Notes: generated from the sequence alone by a model not told the origin. A stretch of DNA of 64,000 bases from Sphingomonas ginsenosidimutans (GCF_002374835.1 NZ_NWVD01000002.1:248001-312000); one strand, 5' to 3'. Positions 51,701 to 61,057 are shown, counted from the first letter of the stretch. Made by a program: numbers and translations.

Positions 51701-51859
51701 CTATCGTCCCCGCACGATCAGCATCCGCGCCACCCAGAACAGGATCGCGCCCGTCAGCGCAATCCCCAGCACCGCCGCCGCCGCGACGCCGGCCACCTTC
51801 AGGATTGCGTAGAACAATGCCTCGAAGAAACGGCCGATCGCGACCGACAGGTGGATCAC
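51701..51859 (-). CDS. Possible 52-residue membrane microprotein
   Basis: A GTG-started frame encoding an amphipathic helix (VAIGRFFEALFYAIL) and one strong membrane helix (VAAAAVLGIALTGAILFWVA) with basic ends (RGR). It fills most of the gap between the DUF2147 gene and rsmE, with its stop two bases before the rsmE start, which would allow coupling. No clear ribosome binding site. It may be real; no homologue is known to me. Confidence 0.42.
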   Translation of the reverse strand: MIHLSVAIGRFFEALFYAILKVAGVAAAAVLGIALTGAILFWVARMLIVRGR

Positions 51860-51878
51860 CGCGGCGCGATCGGCGGCA

Positions 51879-52274
51879 TCATCGCACGCTCACGCGCGTC
51901 CACCGCTGCTCGCGGCAGCCGAAACCGGCGAACAGGCACCCTTGCGCCACCAGCGTGCCGCGCCCCTCCAGCCGCAGCGTGCCGTCGACGCGCGTGCCGA
52001 TATCGGGGACGAAGACGCTGCCCGCCCAGCTGCCGTCCTCATCGCGCTCGAACCCTTCGAACAGGCGCGCGCCGACCAGCCGGTCGGTCCCGCCGCGCGC
52101 GGCATCCTCACGCGCCTTCGGGCTGGCGGAAATGACGGTACCGCACATGCCAGGCGCATCGCGGCACGGCGCCACGCGGATACGCACGCTGTCGCCGGCA
52201 TTGCGCCACACGCCAGCCAGGGGATCTGTCGCCGGCGCGGCCACCAGCATCAGAACGGAAAGAAGCATCGCCAT
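51879..52274 (-). CDS. Exported DUF2147 family protein
   Basis: A 131-residue protein with a signal peptide (MAMLLSVLMLVAAPATD) and a small beta-rich DUF2147 domain: GVWRNAGDSVRIRVAPC, CGTVISASP, GARLFEGFERDEDGSWAGSVFVPDIG and LEGRGTLVAQGCLFAGFGCREQRWTRV. Three to four cysteines could form disulfides in the periplasm. Function of the family is unknown. The start 52274 is preferred over 52304 because of the signal peptide. Confidence 0.85.
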   Translation of the reverse strand: MAMLLSVLMLVAAPATDPLAGVWRNAGDSVRIRVAPCRDAPGMCGTVISASPKAREDAARGGTDRLVGARLFEGFERDEDGSWAGSVFVPDIGTRVDGTLRLEGRGTLVAQGCLFAGFGCREQRWTRVSVR

Positions 52275-52407
52275 ATCCGGGATGTAGGCGCGCAACCCGG
52301 CCAAGATAAGGCAGCGGGGGGCGACGCGGGCTCGCTCTTGCGCTATCGGCGCCCGCGATGACCCCGCCCGCCGCCCACCGCCGGACCGCCCCTATGGGTG
52401 CAGCGTC

Positions 52408-53325
52408 ATGACCGATCGCACACCCGATATCGTCCCCGACAGCCAGCATCGCGGGCTGGTCGCCGCGCTGCCGCCGCTTGCGCGGGCGCTGGCGATGCTG
52501 GCGCGGCTCGACCGGCCGATCGGCTGGTGGCTGCTGTTCTGGCCGGGTGCCTGGGCGATCGCGCTGGCGGGCGGCATTCCGGCGCGCTGGGATCTGCTGG
52601 CGTGGTTCCTCCTCGGCAGCATCGCGATGCGCGGTGCGGGCTGCGTCTACAACGACATCGTCGACCGCGATCTGGACGCCAGCGTCGCGCGCACCCGCCA
52701 CCGCCCGCTCGCCAGCGGCGCGGTGTCGGTGACGCTGGCATGGGCGTGGCTGGGGGTCCTGTGCGTGATCGGGCTGATCGTGCTGTTCCAGCTGCACTGG
52801 AGCGCCGCGATCGTTGCGCTGGCCAGCATCGCGCCGGTCGCCGCCTATCCGTTCATGAAGCGGATCACCTGGTGGCCGCAGGCGTGGCTGGGCCTCGTCT
52901 TCTCCTGGGCGGCGCTGGTCGGCTGGGCCGATGTGTGGGGCACGCTCGCCCCCGCCGGGCTGACGCTCTACGCCGGCTGCATCTTCTGGGTGATCGGCTA
53001 CGACACGATCTACGCGCTGCAGGATCGCGAGGACGATGCGCTGGTCGGCATCGGCTCGTCCGCGCTGGCAATGGGGGCACACGTCCGCGCCGGCGTGGCG
53101 CTGTGCTACGCGATCGCCGTTGCGCTGTGGGGCGCCGCCTTCTGGCAGATGCGTGCCGATCCGCTCGCGCTCGCCGCGCTGCTGCCCGCCGCGCTGCATC
53201 TGGGATGGCAGGTCGCGACCTTGGTGCCCGACGATGGCGACGGCGCGCTCCATCGCTTCCGCGCCAACCGCTTCACCGGCCTGTTGATGTTCCTTGCCTG
53301 CGCCGCGGTGGGGACGACGCTCTAG
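52408..53325 (+). CDS. ubiA: 4-hydroxybenzoate polyprenyltransferase
   Basis: A 305-residue integral membrane prenyltransferase attaching the polyprenyl tail to 4-hydroxybenzoate in ubiquinone synthesis. The first aspartate motif is VYNDIVDRDLDASVARTRHRPL near residues 90-110; the second is GYDTIYALQDREDD near 200. About eight or nine membrane helices are visible. pmbA follows at 32 bases in the same direction. With ubiG at 15.2 kb it makes two ubiquinone genes in the window. Confidence 0.95.
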   Translation: MTDRTPDIVPDSQHRGLVAALPPLARALAMLARLDRPIGWWLLFWPGAWAIALAGGIPARWDLLAWFLLGSIAMRGAGCVYNDIVDRDLDASVARTRHRPLASGAVSVTLAWAWLGVLCVIGLIVLFQLHWSAAIVALASIAPVAAYPFMKRITWWPQAWLGLVFSWAALVGWADVWGTLAPAGLTLYAGCIFWVIGYDTIYALQDREDDALVGIGSSALAMGAHVRAGVALCYAIAVALWGAAFWQMRADPLALAALLPAALHLGWQVATLVPDDGDGALHRFRANRFTGLLMFLACAAVGTTL

Positions 53326-53357
53326 CAACGCGCCTTCCCACCTCCTAAGTCCGTACC

Positions 53358-54704
53358 ATGCTCACTCCCGAACAGGCGCAGGACCGCGCCGCCGACCTCG
53401 TCCGCCGTGCCGTCGCTGCCGGGGCGGACGCCGCCGATGCGGTCTTTGCCGCCCATGCCTCGACCGAGGTGTCGGTGCGGCTCGGCGCGCTGGAGGATGT
53501 CGGCCGGTCGGAGAGCGAGGATCTGGGGCTCCGCGTGTTCGTCGGGCAGCGGTCGGCCAGCGTCTCCACCTCCGATCTGTCCGCCGACACGATCGCCGCG
53601 CTGGTCGATCGCGCGGTGGCGATGGCGCGCGAGGCACCGGAGGATCGCTATGCCGGCCTCGCTCCCGCCGAGCGGCTGATGCACGGCGCGCCGCCCGCGC
53701 TGGACCTGGCCGACCGCGGCGATGTGACCCCCGCCGAGTTGCGCCATGCGGTACAGGCGGCCGAGGACGCCGCGCGCGCCGTCCCCGGCGTCACCAACAG
53801 CGAAGGGGCGGGCGCATCCGCCTCGTCCAGCGTCTGGGCGCTGGCGACCAGCCACGGCTTTGCCGGCGCCTATGCCACCACCGGCTACGGCCTGTCGGCC
53901 AGCGTGATCGCGGGCGAGGGCGGCGCGATGCAGCGCGACTATGGCTTCCACTCCGCCCGCCACCGCGCGCATCTCGACGCCCCCGATGCGATCGGGCGGC
54001 TGGCGGGGGAGCGCGCGGTGGCGCGGCTCGACCCCGCACGCGTCGCCAGCGGGCCGATGCCGGTAGTGTTCGATCCGCGCGTCGGCGCCAGCCTGATCGG
54101 GCACCTCACCTCCGCCATCTCCGGCCAGGCGATCGCGCGGCGCACCAGCTTCCTGCTCGACGCACTGGGCACGCAGGTGTTCGCGCCGGGCGTGACGATC
54201 CGCGACGATCCGCACCGCCCGCACGGTCTGCGCTCGCGCCCGTTCGACGGCGAGGGGCTGCCGGTGTCGCCGGTCGCGCTGGTCGCGGACGGGATGCTGG
54301 AAACCTGGCTGCTCGATTCAGCCTCCGCCCGGCAACTGGGGCTGGAACCCACCGGCCACGCCGCGCGCGGCATCGCCGGCGCGCCGGGGGTGTCGACCAG
54401 CAACCTCTACATGGAACCGGGCAAGGTGCCGGTCGCCACCCTGCTGTCGGATATCACCAGCGGCGTCTACGTCACCGAGCTGATCGGTCAGGGCGTCAAT
54501 CCTGTCACCGGCGACTACAGCCGCGGCGCGGCCGGTTTCCTGATCGAGAACGGCGTCATCACGCGCCCGGTGGCGGAATTCACCATCGCAGGTAATCTGA
54601 CCGCGATGTTCGCCGAGCTCACCCCCGCCAACGACCTGGAGTTCCGCCACGGCGTCAACGTGCCGACGCTGCGGGTCGAGGGGATGACCGTCGCCGGTGG
54701 ATGA
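53358..54704 (+). CDS. pmbA: TldD/PmbA family metalloprotease PmbA (TldE)
   Basis: A 448-residue protein of the TldD/TldE family. With TldD it forms a protease that processes small peptides. N-terminal VSVRLGALEDVGRSESEDLGLRVFVGQRSA and C-terminal LLSDITSGVYVTELIGQGVNPVTGDYSRGAAGFLIENG are PmbA signatures. PmbA/TldE lacks the metal-binding HExxxH of TldD, and none is seen here. tldD is not adjacent. The cysQ-like gene starts within its last codons. Confidence 0.94.
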   Translation: MLTPEQAQDRAADLVRRAVAAGADAADAVFAAHASTEVSVRLGALEDVGRSESEDLGLRVFVGQRSASVSTSDLSADTIAALVDRAVAMAREAPEDRYAGLAPAERLMHGAPPALDLADRGDVTPAELRHAVQAAEDAARAVPGVTNSEGAGASASSSVWALATSHGFAGAYATTGYGLSASVIAGEGGAMQRDYGFHSARHRAHLDAPDAIGRLAGERAVARLDPARVASGPMPVVFDPRVGASLIGHLTSAISGQAIARRTSFLLDALGTQVFAPGVTIRDDPHRPHGLRSRPFDGEGLPVSPVALVADGMLETWLLDSASARQLGLEPTGHAARGIAGAPGVSTSNLYMEPGKVPVATLLSDITSGVYVTELIGQGVNPVTGDYSRGAAGFLIENGVITRPVAEFTIAGNLTAMFAELTPANDLEFRHGVNVPTLRVEGMTVAGG

Positions 54705-55479
54705 CCGCCCGGGCCTTGCCGATGCGGTCGCGCAGGTCGCGCGCGAGGCGGCGCAGATGGCGTTCGCCCGCTGGCACACCGATTTCGCGCGCTGGGAAAA
54801 ATCGCCGGGCAGCCCGGTGTGCCAGGTCGATCTCGACGTCGACCGCTTCCTCCATGCGCGGCTGTCGGCGCTGCTGCCCGATGCCGGCTGGCTGTCGGAG
54901 GAAACTGCCGACCATCCCGACCGGCTGGCACGCGGGCGCGTGTGGGTGGTCGATCCGATCGACGGCACCCGCGACTATATCCGCGGGCGCGCCGGCTGGT
55001 GCATCTCGGTCGCGCTGGTCGACCATGGCCATCCGGTGATCGCGGTGCTGGATGCGCCCGCCCGCGGGGAAGTGTGGCGCGCGGCCGCGGGGCGCGGCGC
55101 GACGCTGGCGGGGGCGGCGGTCCACACCGGCAACCGCGCGGTCTTCCCCGGATCGCGCGTGCCGGTCGATGCGCTGCCCAAGGCGGATCGCGAGCTGGTG
55201 GCGGTGGAAAAGCCCAATTCGATCGCGCTGCGGATCGCGATGGTCGCCGCCGATCGTGCCGATCTGGTCGCGACCCTGCGCTGGGGCAACGAATGGGACA
55301 TCGCCGCCGCCGTCCTGATCGCCAGCGAGGCGGGAGCACGGGTCAGCGACGCGCTGGGTGCGCCGCTGATGTTCAACAAGGCCGATCCGCGCGCCTATGG
55401 CGTATTGGTCAGCGCGCCGGGCATCCACGACGCCGCCGTCCACCATCTGGCCGCCCGCGCGCGCGCCGCGATCGGCTGA
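54697..55479 (+). CDS. Inositol monophosphatase-family phosphatase (CysQ/BPNT-like)
   Basis: A 260-residue lithium-sensitive phosphatase family protein. Metal motifs are LSEETADH, WVVDPIDGTRDYIRG (DPIDGT) and NEWDIAAAVLIASEAGARV. CysQ-type enzymes hydrolyse 3'-phosphoadenosine 5'-phosphate, but family members also take inositol or histidinol phosphates. GTG 54697 overlaps the pmbA gene by 8 bases, so the pair is probably co-translated. Confidence 0.87.
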   Translation: MDDRPGLADAVAQVAREAAQMAFARWHTDFARWEKSPGSPVCQVDLDVDRFLHARLSALLPDAGWLSEETADHPDRLARGRVWVVDPIDGTRDYIRGRAGWCISVALVDHGHPVIAVLDAPARGEVWRAAAGRGATLAGAAVHTGNRAVFPGSRVPVDALPKADRELVAVEKPNSIALRIAMVAADRADLVATLRWGNEWDIAAAVLIASEAGARVSDALGAPLMFNKADPRAYGVLVSAPGIHDAAVHHLAARARAAIG

Positions 55480-55494
55480 GGCGCGCGCGGACGA

Positions 55495-55827
55495 TCACTT
55501 GCGCCCGCGCAGGTCGCGCCGCCCCATCGGACGCAGCCGCACCGCCAGGCAGATAACCGTCGGCCAGAACATCGTGTGGATCACGTCGCTGATCGTGTCG
55601 GGCCAGCGCCAGCTGCCATAGTGCATCCGGTCGAGGATCTCGTTCACCGCCTCCGCCGCCGCCACCACCGACAGGGGCACCAGCGTTCCGAGCGAACGCC
55701 CGGTGGCGATCCGCGCGACGATCAGCACCGCCATCCCGGCATGGATGTGCAGCACCGTATCGGGCAGCCCGGTGCCGTCGCCGATCCACCAGATGAATTT
55801 GGCCCACAGCCCCGGCGCATCGATCAC
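55495..55827 (-). CDS. Small polytopic membrane protein, hypothetical
   Basis: A 110-residue protein with three likely membrane helices (LHIHAGMAVLIVARI, LVPLSVVAAAEAVNEIL and DVIHTMFWPTVICLAV) and polar motifs HIHAG and WPDTISDVIHT that may bind metal or line a channel. It lies downstream of the HAD gene on the same strand, 25 bases apart. I recognise it as an unnamed sphingomonad-type protein only. Confidence 0.72.
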   Translation of the reverse strand: MIDAPGLWAKFIWWIGDGTGLPDTVLHIHAGMAVLIVARIATGRSLGTLVPLSVVAAAEAVNEILDRMHYGSWRWPDTISDVIHTMFWPTVICLAVRLRPMGRRDLRGRK

Positions 55828-55852
55828 CGCGCGCTCCCCCCGCCGCGTGCGA

Positions 55853-56599
55853 TCATTTCTGGCAGGCGACGATCGCGGTGACGACGCTGATCGTCTCCTG
55901 CGGATCGCGGACCTTCACCGTATCGACGCCCGCTTCCTTGGCCGGATAATCGTTGCCGCCAGGGAAGATCGCGTCGCCCAGGAACAGCATCTCATCCAGC
56001 GCGAAGCCGCTCGCCTCCGCCAGCTTGCGGAGGCCATATCCCTTGTCGACGCCCTCGCGCGTGATGTCGATCGACGTCGCGCCGCCCATGTTGATCGCCA
56101 GCCCCGGCAGACGCTTGCGCAGGTCCGCCTGAATCACCTTGCGCTTGGCGAAATCGGGGTCCCAATGTTCCTTGGCCTCCAGCGGCGCTTCCTGCCCCAG
56201 CGCAGAAAAGGTGATCTGGCTGCCGCGATCCTCGATCCGCTCGCCCCACGTCTGCTCGGGGGTGAAGCCGGTTGCCTCCAGCGCTTCACCGAAGGCGTCG
56301 ATGATCTTCGTCTTCTCGGCGTCGTCGAACAGCTCGGCATAGACCGGCTTCCACGCGCCCTCCTGGTGCGTGTACAGCTTCGTACCGGTCGTCGGCATCA
56401 GCCACAGCCGCGACAGATCGGCGCGCGCCGGCAGCCGGCTGGCGACCTGCTTGTCGAACTGCGGCCAGTCCCCGCCGGAGATCACCGCGACATCGGCAAC
56501 GCCCAGGAGGTCGGCCAGCGTCTCGGCCATGTCGTCCTTGAGCGCCTGCTTGCTGAGCGCCAGCGTGCCGTCGAGGTCGAAGGCCACGAGTTTCTTCAT
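55853..56599 (-). CDS. HAD-IIB hydrolase resembling eukaryotic-type phosphomannomutase
   Basis: A 248-residue HAD enzyme. The nucleophile motif is VAFDLDGTLALSKQAL and the acidic motif FLGDAIFPGGNDYPA, which closely resembles the GNETSPGGNDFE segment of eukaryotic PMM; VISGGDWPQFDKQ and GERIEDRGSQITF also match that group. Two of the arginines that hold the sugar phosphate in PMM2 (FRNG and PIGR segments) are not obvious here, so activity could be a phosphatase instead. It begins right after the stop of the next HAD gene (TGAATG). Confidence 0.82.
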   Translation of the reverse strand: MKKLVAFDLDGTLALSKQALKDDMAETLADLLGVADVAVISGGDWPQFDKQVASRLPARADLSRLWLMPTTGTKLYTHQEGAWKPVYAELFDDAEKTKIIDAFGEALEATGFTPEQTWGERIEDRGSQITFSALGQEAPLEAKEHWDPDFAKRKVIQADLRKRLPGLAINMGGATSIDITREGVDKGYGLRKLAEASGFALDEMLFLGDAIFPGGNDYPAKEAGVDTVKVRDPQETISVVTAIVACQK

Positions 56600-57406
56600 T
56601 CACTGTCTCCGGGGAAGGATGAGGGTATCGATGGCGTGCGCGACGCCATCCTGGGTATTGGCGCGGGTGACCTCGGCCGCGGCGGCCTTCACCGCATCGG
56701 GAGCATTGCCCATCGCGATCGACAGCCCGGCGCGCTTCAGCATCGGCAGGTCGTTGGCCTGATCGCCGATCGCGGCGGTATCGGACAGCGAGACCCCCAC
56801 CGCATCGGCGAGCGCGGCGATGCCGTCGCCCTTGTTGGCCTGCTTCGCGGTGACGTCGAGGTAATAGGTCTGGCTCTGCGCCACGGTCGCGCGGTCGCCG
56901 ATCGCGGTGTGGATGCGCGCGTACAGCGCGTGGAGCGCATCGGCATCGTCGCTGACGAAGGTGATCTTGTCGGCGCGGTCCAGCAGCGCGTCGGGATCGT
57001 CGGTCACTTCCGGTTCCTGCGCCGACGCGCGCCGCTCGCTGGCGGTGTGCGGGCCGTCGGGATCGTCCGCGTACCAGCGGTCGCCCGTGAAGACCCAGGT
57101 CGCCACCTCGCTCTCGCGCGCCAGCATCATCGCCTCGCGCGCGGCATCGGCGGGGATGGTGACGTGGCGGACGATCGTGCCGTCGCGGCGGAACACGATC
57201 CCGCCGTTGAACGCCGCCACATCGCCGTCCAGCGCCAGCGTGTCGAGCAGCGGGCGCAGCCCCGACATCGGCCGCGCGCTGATGATCGAGAAACCGATCC
57301 CTGCGGCGCGCACCCGCGCCACCGCATCGATGGTCGCGGGGGTCAGGTTCTTGTCCTTGTCGACCAATGTGCCGTCGACATCCGACACCAGCAGGCGGAT
57401 CGCCAT
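56600..57406 (-). CDS. Cof-type HAD-IIB phosphatase
   Basis: A 268-residue HAD phosphatase with motif I LLVSDVDGTLVDKDKNLT, motif II IISARPMSG, and motif III/IV KGDGIAALADAVGV...AAIGDQANDLPML, the Cof/YbjI style with a C2B cap. Substrates of such enzymes are sugar phosphates or nucleotides. Its ATG overlaps the gnd stop by one base (TAATG) and the following HAD gene starts directly after its own stop, so gnd and both HAD genes form one translationally coupled unit. Confidence 0.9.
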   Translation of the reverse strand: MAIRLLVSDVDGTLVDKDKNLTPATIDAVARVRAAGIGFSIISARPMSGLRPLLDTLALDGDVAAFNGGIVFRRDGTIVRHVTIPADAAREAMMLARESEVATWVFTGDRWYADDPDGPHTASERRASAQEPEVTDDPDALLDRADKITFVSDDADALHALYARIHTAIGDRATVAQSQTYYLDVTAKQANKGDGIAALADAVGVSLSDTAAIGDQANDLPMLKRAGLSIAMGNAPDAVKAAAAEVTRANTQDGVAHAIDTLILPRRQ

Positions 57407-58392
57407 TATTGCGGCATCTCGACATGCCCGCCGAAGCCGAAGCGCATCGCCGACAGCACCTGTTCCCCGAACGTATGCTCGACGCGGCTGCGATAGCGCG
57501 CGAACAATGCGGTGGTCAGCACGTTGACCGGCACCGCCTCCTCCATCGCCGCCTCGATCGTCCACTGGCCCTCGCCCGAATCGGCGACATTGCCGCTGAA
57601 CCCGTCGAGATGCGCGTCCTTTGCCAGCGCCAGCGCGCTGAGGTCGAGCAGCCAGGACGAGATCACGCTGCCGCGCCGCCACACCTCGGCGATGTCGGCC
57701 AGGTTCAGGTCGTAGCGTTCGCCCTCCGGCAGATGCCCCGACGCCTTGCCCTTCAGCACGTCGAACCCCTCGGCATAGGCCTGCATCAGCCCGTATTCGA
57801 TGCCGTTGTGGACCATCTTCACGAAATGCCCCGCGCCCGCCGGGCCGGCGTGGATATAGCCCTTTTCCGCACGCGGATCGACCGCGTCATTGCCGTCGCG
57901 CCCGGCAGTGCGCGGGATCGTGCCCGCCCCCGGCGCCAGGGCGGCGAAGATCGGGTCGAGCTGGCGCACCACCTCGTCGGGGCCGCCGATCATCATGCAA
58001 TAGCCGCGCTCCAGCCCCCACACCCCGCCCGAGGTGCCGACGTCGACGAAATGCATGCCCTTGTCCGCCAGCGCACGGGCGTGGCGAATGTCGTCCTTGT
58101 AGAAACTGTTGCCGCCGTCGATCACGACATCGCCCGCCGCGCCATGGTCAGCGATCGCGGTAATCGTGGTGTCGGTGATCTCGCCATGCGGCAGCATCAC
58201 CCACCAGATCGCGGGGCTGCCGGCCTTGCCGCGCGCATCCTCCAGCGAGGTCGCGGCGATCGCGCCCGCCTCCGCCAGCTTCGCCACCGCGGCCTCGTCG
58301 CGGTCATAGGCAACGATCTCATGCCCCGCCTGCAACAGCCGGCGTGCCATGTTGCCGCCCATCCGGCCCAGCCCGATCATCACCAGTCGCAT
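57406..58392 (-). CDS. gnd: 6-phosphogluconate dehydrogenase, decarboxylating (short, NAD-type)
   Basis: A 328-residue short Gnd of the YqeC/GntZ type that oxidises 6-phosphogluconate to ribulose 5-phosphate. The Rossmann start [19 protein letters not shown] is followed by YDRD, where an Asp favours NAD over NADP. Catalytic segments are [27 protein letters not shown] and [14 protein letters not shown]. The start 58392 (MRLVMIG) is preferred over 58425. It is divergent from wecB. Confidence 0.94.
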   Translation of the reverse strand: MRLVMIGLGRMGGNMARRLLQAGHEIVAYDRDEAAVAKLAEAGAIAATSLEDARGKAGSPAIWWVMLPHGEITDTTITAIADHGAAGDVVIDGGNSFYKDDIRHARALADKGMHFVDVGTSGGVWGLERGYCMMIGGPDEVVRQLDPIFAALAPGAGTIPRTAGRDGNDAVDPRAEKGYIHAGPAGAGHFVKMVHNGIEYGLMQAYAEGFDVLKGKASGHLPEGERYDLNLADIAEVWRRGSVISSWLLDLSALALAKDAHLDGFSGNVADSGEGQWTIEAAMEEAVPVNVLTTALFARYRSRVEHTFGEQVLSAMRFGFGGHVEMPQ

Positions 58393-58522
58393 TATGCCAA
58401 TCTCCTCGCTCGCGCGCTCAATCACCGGCGCCGGGCGCAGGTTCCCGCCACCCCTTGCGCGCGACCCTCACGCCGGCTGCGCTAAACCAGATCGCAACCT
58501 ACCCCCGGATAGGACGGCCAGC

Positions 58523-59656
58523 GTGATCCACAAGCCCCACATTCTCGTCGTGTTCGGCACGCGGCCCGAAGCCATCAAGATGGCCCCTGTCGTCGCCGCG
58601 TTACGCGCGCGTGACGGGCTGGACGTCAGCGTCGCGGTCACCGCGCAGCATCGCCAGCTGCTCGACCAGGTTCTGGCGATCTTCGGCATCGTCCCCGACG
58701 TCGATCTCGACCTGATGCAGGCGGGCCAGTCGCTCGATACACTGGCCGCGCGCATCCTCACTCAATTCGGCGCGACGCTAGACGCGCGGCGGCCCGATCG
58801 CATCCTGGTCCATGGCGACACGCTGACCTCGATGGTCGCGACGCTCGCCGCCTATTTCCGCCAGATCCCGGTCGGCCATGTCGAGGCGGGGCTGCGCAGC
58901 GGCAACATCTACTCCCCATGGCCGGAAGAGGCGAACCGCAAGGTGACCGGGGTGATCGCCGACCTGCACTTCGCCCCCACGCCGCAGGCCGCCGCCGCCC
59001 TGCGCGCCGAAAACGTGCCCGGCGCCGCGATCCACGTCACGGGCAATACCGTCATCGACGCGCTGCTGGCGATGCGCGACCGGATCGCCGCACAGCCCGC
59101 GCTGGCCGCCGGACTGGACCCGCTGGCGGCGCGCTTCGCCGGCCGGCGGATCGTCGCCGTCACCTCGCACCGGCGCGAGAATTTCGGCGACGGCATGGCG
59201 CAGGTCGCCGCCGCGATCGCGCGGATCGCCGATCGGCCCGACGTGGGTGTCATCTTTCCCGTCCATCCCAACCCGGCGGTTCGCCCGGTGATGGAAGCGG
59301 CACTGGGATCGCACCCGAACGTCGCGCTGATCGACCCGCTCGACTATCCGCATTTCGTCCGGCTGATGGCGATGAGCGTGGTGATGCTCACCGATTCGGG
59401 CGGGGTGCAGGAAGAAGCCCCCAGCCTGGGCAAGCCGGTGCTGGTGATGCGCGACACCACCGAACGGCCGGAAGGGGTCGCGGCGGGCACATCGCAGCTG
59501 GTCGGCACCGATCCCGATACGATCGTCAACCGAATGTTCGCTCTTCTCGACGATGACGCCGCTTATGCCGCCATGGCCCAGGCGCATAACCCTTATGGCG
59601 ACGGGCAGGCGGCGCAACGCATTGCAAGGATCGTGGACGATGCCCATCGACGCTGA
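58523..59656 (+). CDS. wecB: UDP-N-acetylglucosamine 2-epimerase (non-hydrolysing)
   Basis: A 377-residue epimerase converting UDP-GlcNAc to UDP-ManNAc. It starts at GTG 58523 with KPHILVVFGTRPEAIKMAPV, the family signature; VHGDTLTSM, HVEAGLRSGNIYSPWPEEANRK, TSHRRENFGDGM and LTDSGGVQEEAPSLGKPVLVMRDTTERPEG follow. An in-frame upstream ATG (58349) would overlap gnd. Its end overlaps wecC by 17 bases. Confidence 0.95.
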   Translation: MIHKPHILVVFGTRPEAIKMAPVVAALRARDGLDVSVAVTAQHRQLLDQVLAIFGIVPDVDLDLMQAGQSLDTLAARILTQFGATLDARRPDRILVHGDTLTSMVATLAAYFRQIPVGHVEAGLRSGNIYSPWPEEANRKVTGVIADLHFAPTPQAAAALRAENVPGAAIHVTGNTVIDALLAMRDRIAAQPALAAGLDPLAARFAGRRIVAVTSHRRENFGDGMAQVAAAIARIADRPDVGVIFPVHPNPAVRPVMEAALGSHPNVALIDPLDYPHFVRLMAMSVVMLTDSGGVQEEAPSLGKPVLVMRDTTERPEGVAAGTSQLVGTDPDTIVNRMFALLDDDAAYAAMAQAHNPYGDGQAAQRIARIVDDAHRR

Positions 59657-60959
59657 CACTGCCACCGGCGCACCACTGGGCGCGGTGGTCATGGGGCTGG
59701 GCTATATCGGCCTGCCGACCGCGGCGGTGATCGCGCGCGCGGGCGTCCCGACGCTGGGCGTCGACGTCAATGCCGATGTCGTCGCGACCGTCAATTCGGG
59801 CCGCGTCCATATCGAGGAAGTCGACCTGTACGGCCTGGTGCAGGGCGTCGTCGGGCGCGGGCTGCTGCGCGCCGCGACCGCGCCCGAGCCGGCGGATACG
59901 TTCATCATCGCAGTACCGACCCCGTTCCATGACGATCACCAGCCCGATGTCAGCTACGTGCTGGCCGCCGCGCACACGATCGCGCCGGTGCTGAAGAAGG
60001 GCGATCTGGTGATCCTCGAATCGACCTCTCCGGTGGGCACCACCGAACAGCTTGCCGGCCTGATCGCGCAGCTGCGCCCCGACCTGTCGGTGCCCGGTCG
60101 CGGCGGCGCGGGCGCGGCCGACCTGTTCATCGCTTACTGCCCGGAGCGGGTGCTGCCCGGCCGCATCCTGATCGAATTGATCGACAACGACCGCGTCATC
60201 GGCGGCATCACACCGCGCTGCGCCCGCCGTGCGATGGGCTTCTATCGCCAGTTCGTGCGCGGCGCGTGCCTGACCACCAACGCGCGCGCGGCGGAGATGG
60301 TGAAGCTGGTCGAGAACAGCTACCGCGACGTCAACATCGCCTTCGCCAACGAACTGTCGGTGATCGCGGAGAACCTGGGCATCGACGTGTGGGAGGTGAT
60401 CCGCCTTGCCAACCGCCACCCGCGCGTGTCGATCCTTCAGCCCGGCCCCGGCGTGGGCGGGCATTGCATCGCCGTCGACCCGTGGTTCCTGGTCGCGGGC
60501 GATCCCGACAACAGCCGGCTGATCCGCACCGCGCGCGAGGTGAACGACGCCAAGACCGACTATGTCATCGGCCGCGCGATCCGCCTGATCGAAAAGCTGC
60601 CCGACGCGCGCATCGCCTGCCTGGGGCTGGCGTTCAAGCCGAACATCGACGATTTCCGCGAAAGCCCCGCGCTGGAAGTGGCGACCGCGCTGGCGCGGCG
60701 TTTCGGGGATCGCATCGCGCTGGTCGAACCGCACGCGCGCGCGCTGCCGGCGGCGTTCGACGGCACCGGAGCGGCGCTGGTCGATCTCGACACCGCGCTG
60801 TCGGAATGCGACGCGATGATCGTGCTGGTCGATCATGACGTCTTCCGCTCCGTGCCGCTCGACGAACGCGCCGACAAGCTGGTGTACGATACGCGCGGTC
60901 TGTGGCCCGATCAGCCGCGGCTGTCAGCGTGGGAAAGCCTTCTCGCCCGGGCCGCGTGA
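59640..60959 (+). CDS. wecC: UDP-N-acetyl-D-mannosamine dehydrogenase
   Basis: A 439-residue enzyme that oxidises UDP-ManNAc to UDP-ManNAcA. The NAD site is VVMGLGYIGLPTAAVIA, the substrate part has IAVPTPFHDDHQPD and ESTSPVGTTEQL, and the catalytic cysteine is in GPGVGGHCIAVDPWFLV; ENSYRDVNIAFANEL is also typical. Overlap with wecB means co-translation. The product is a uronic acid building block for capsule, lipopolysaccharide or exopolysaccharide; no glycan assembly genes are next to it. Confidence 0.95.
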   Translation: MPIDADTATGAPLGAVVMGLGYIGLPTAAVIARAGVPTLGVDVNADVVATVNSGRVHIEEVDLYGLVQGVVGRGLLRAATAPEPADTFIIAVPTPFHDDHQPDVSYVLAAAHTIAPVLKKGDLVILESTSPVGTTEQLAGLIAQLRPDLSVPGRGGAGAADLFIAYCPERVLPGRILIELIDNDRVIGGITPRCARRAMGFYRQFVRGACLTTNARAAEMVKLVENSYRDVNIAFANELSVIAENLGIDVWEVIRLANRHPRVSILQPGPGVGGHCIAVDPWFLVAGDPDNSRLIRTAREVNDAKTDYVIGRAIRLIEKLPDARIACLGLAFKPNIDDFRESPALEVATALARRFGDRIALVEPHARALPAAFDGTGAALVDLDTALSECDAMIVLVDHDVFRSVPLDERADKLVYDTRGLWPDQPRLSAWESLLARAA

Positions 60960-61057
60960 CCCACCCTCACCGCATCTGCGGCGTGCGATAGCTTTTCTGC
61001 CATTGCGCCGCCGCCCCGCGCGGCGCACATCCCGCGCCGCAACAACGGGGGCATGAC

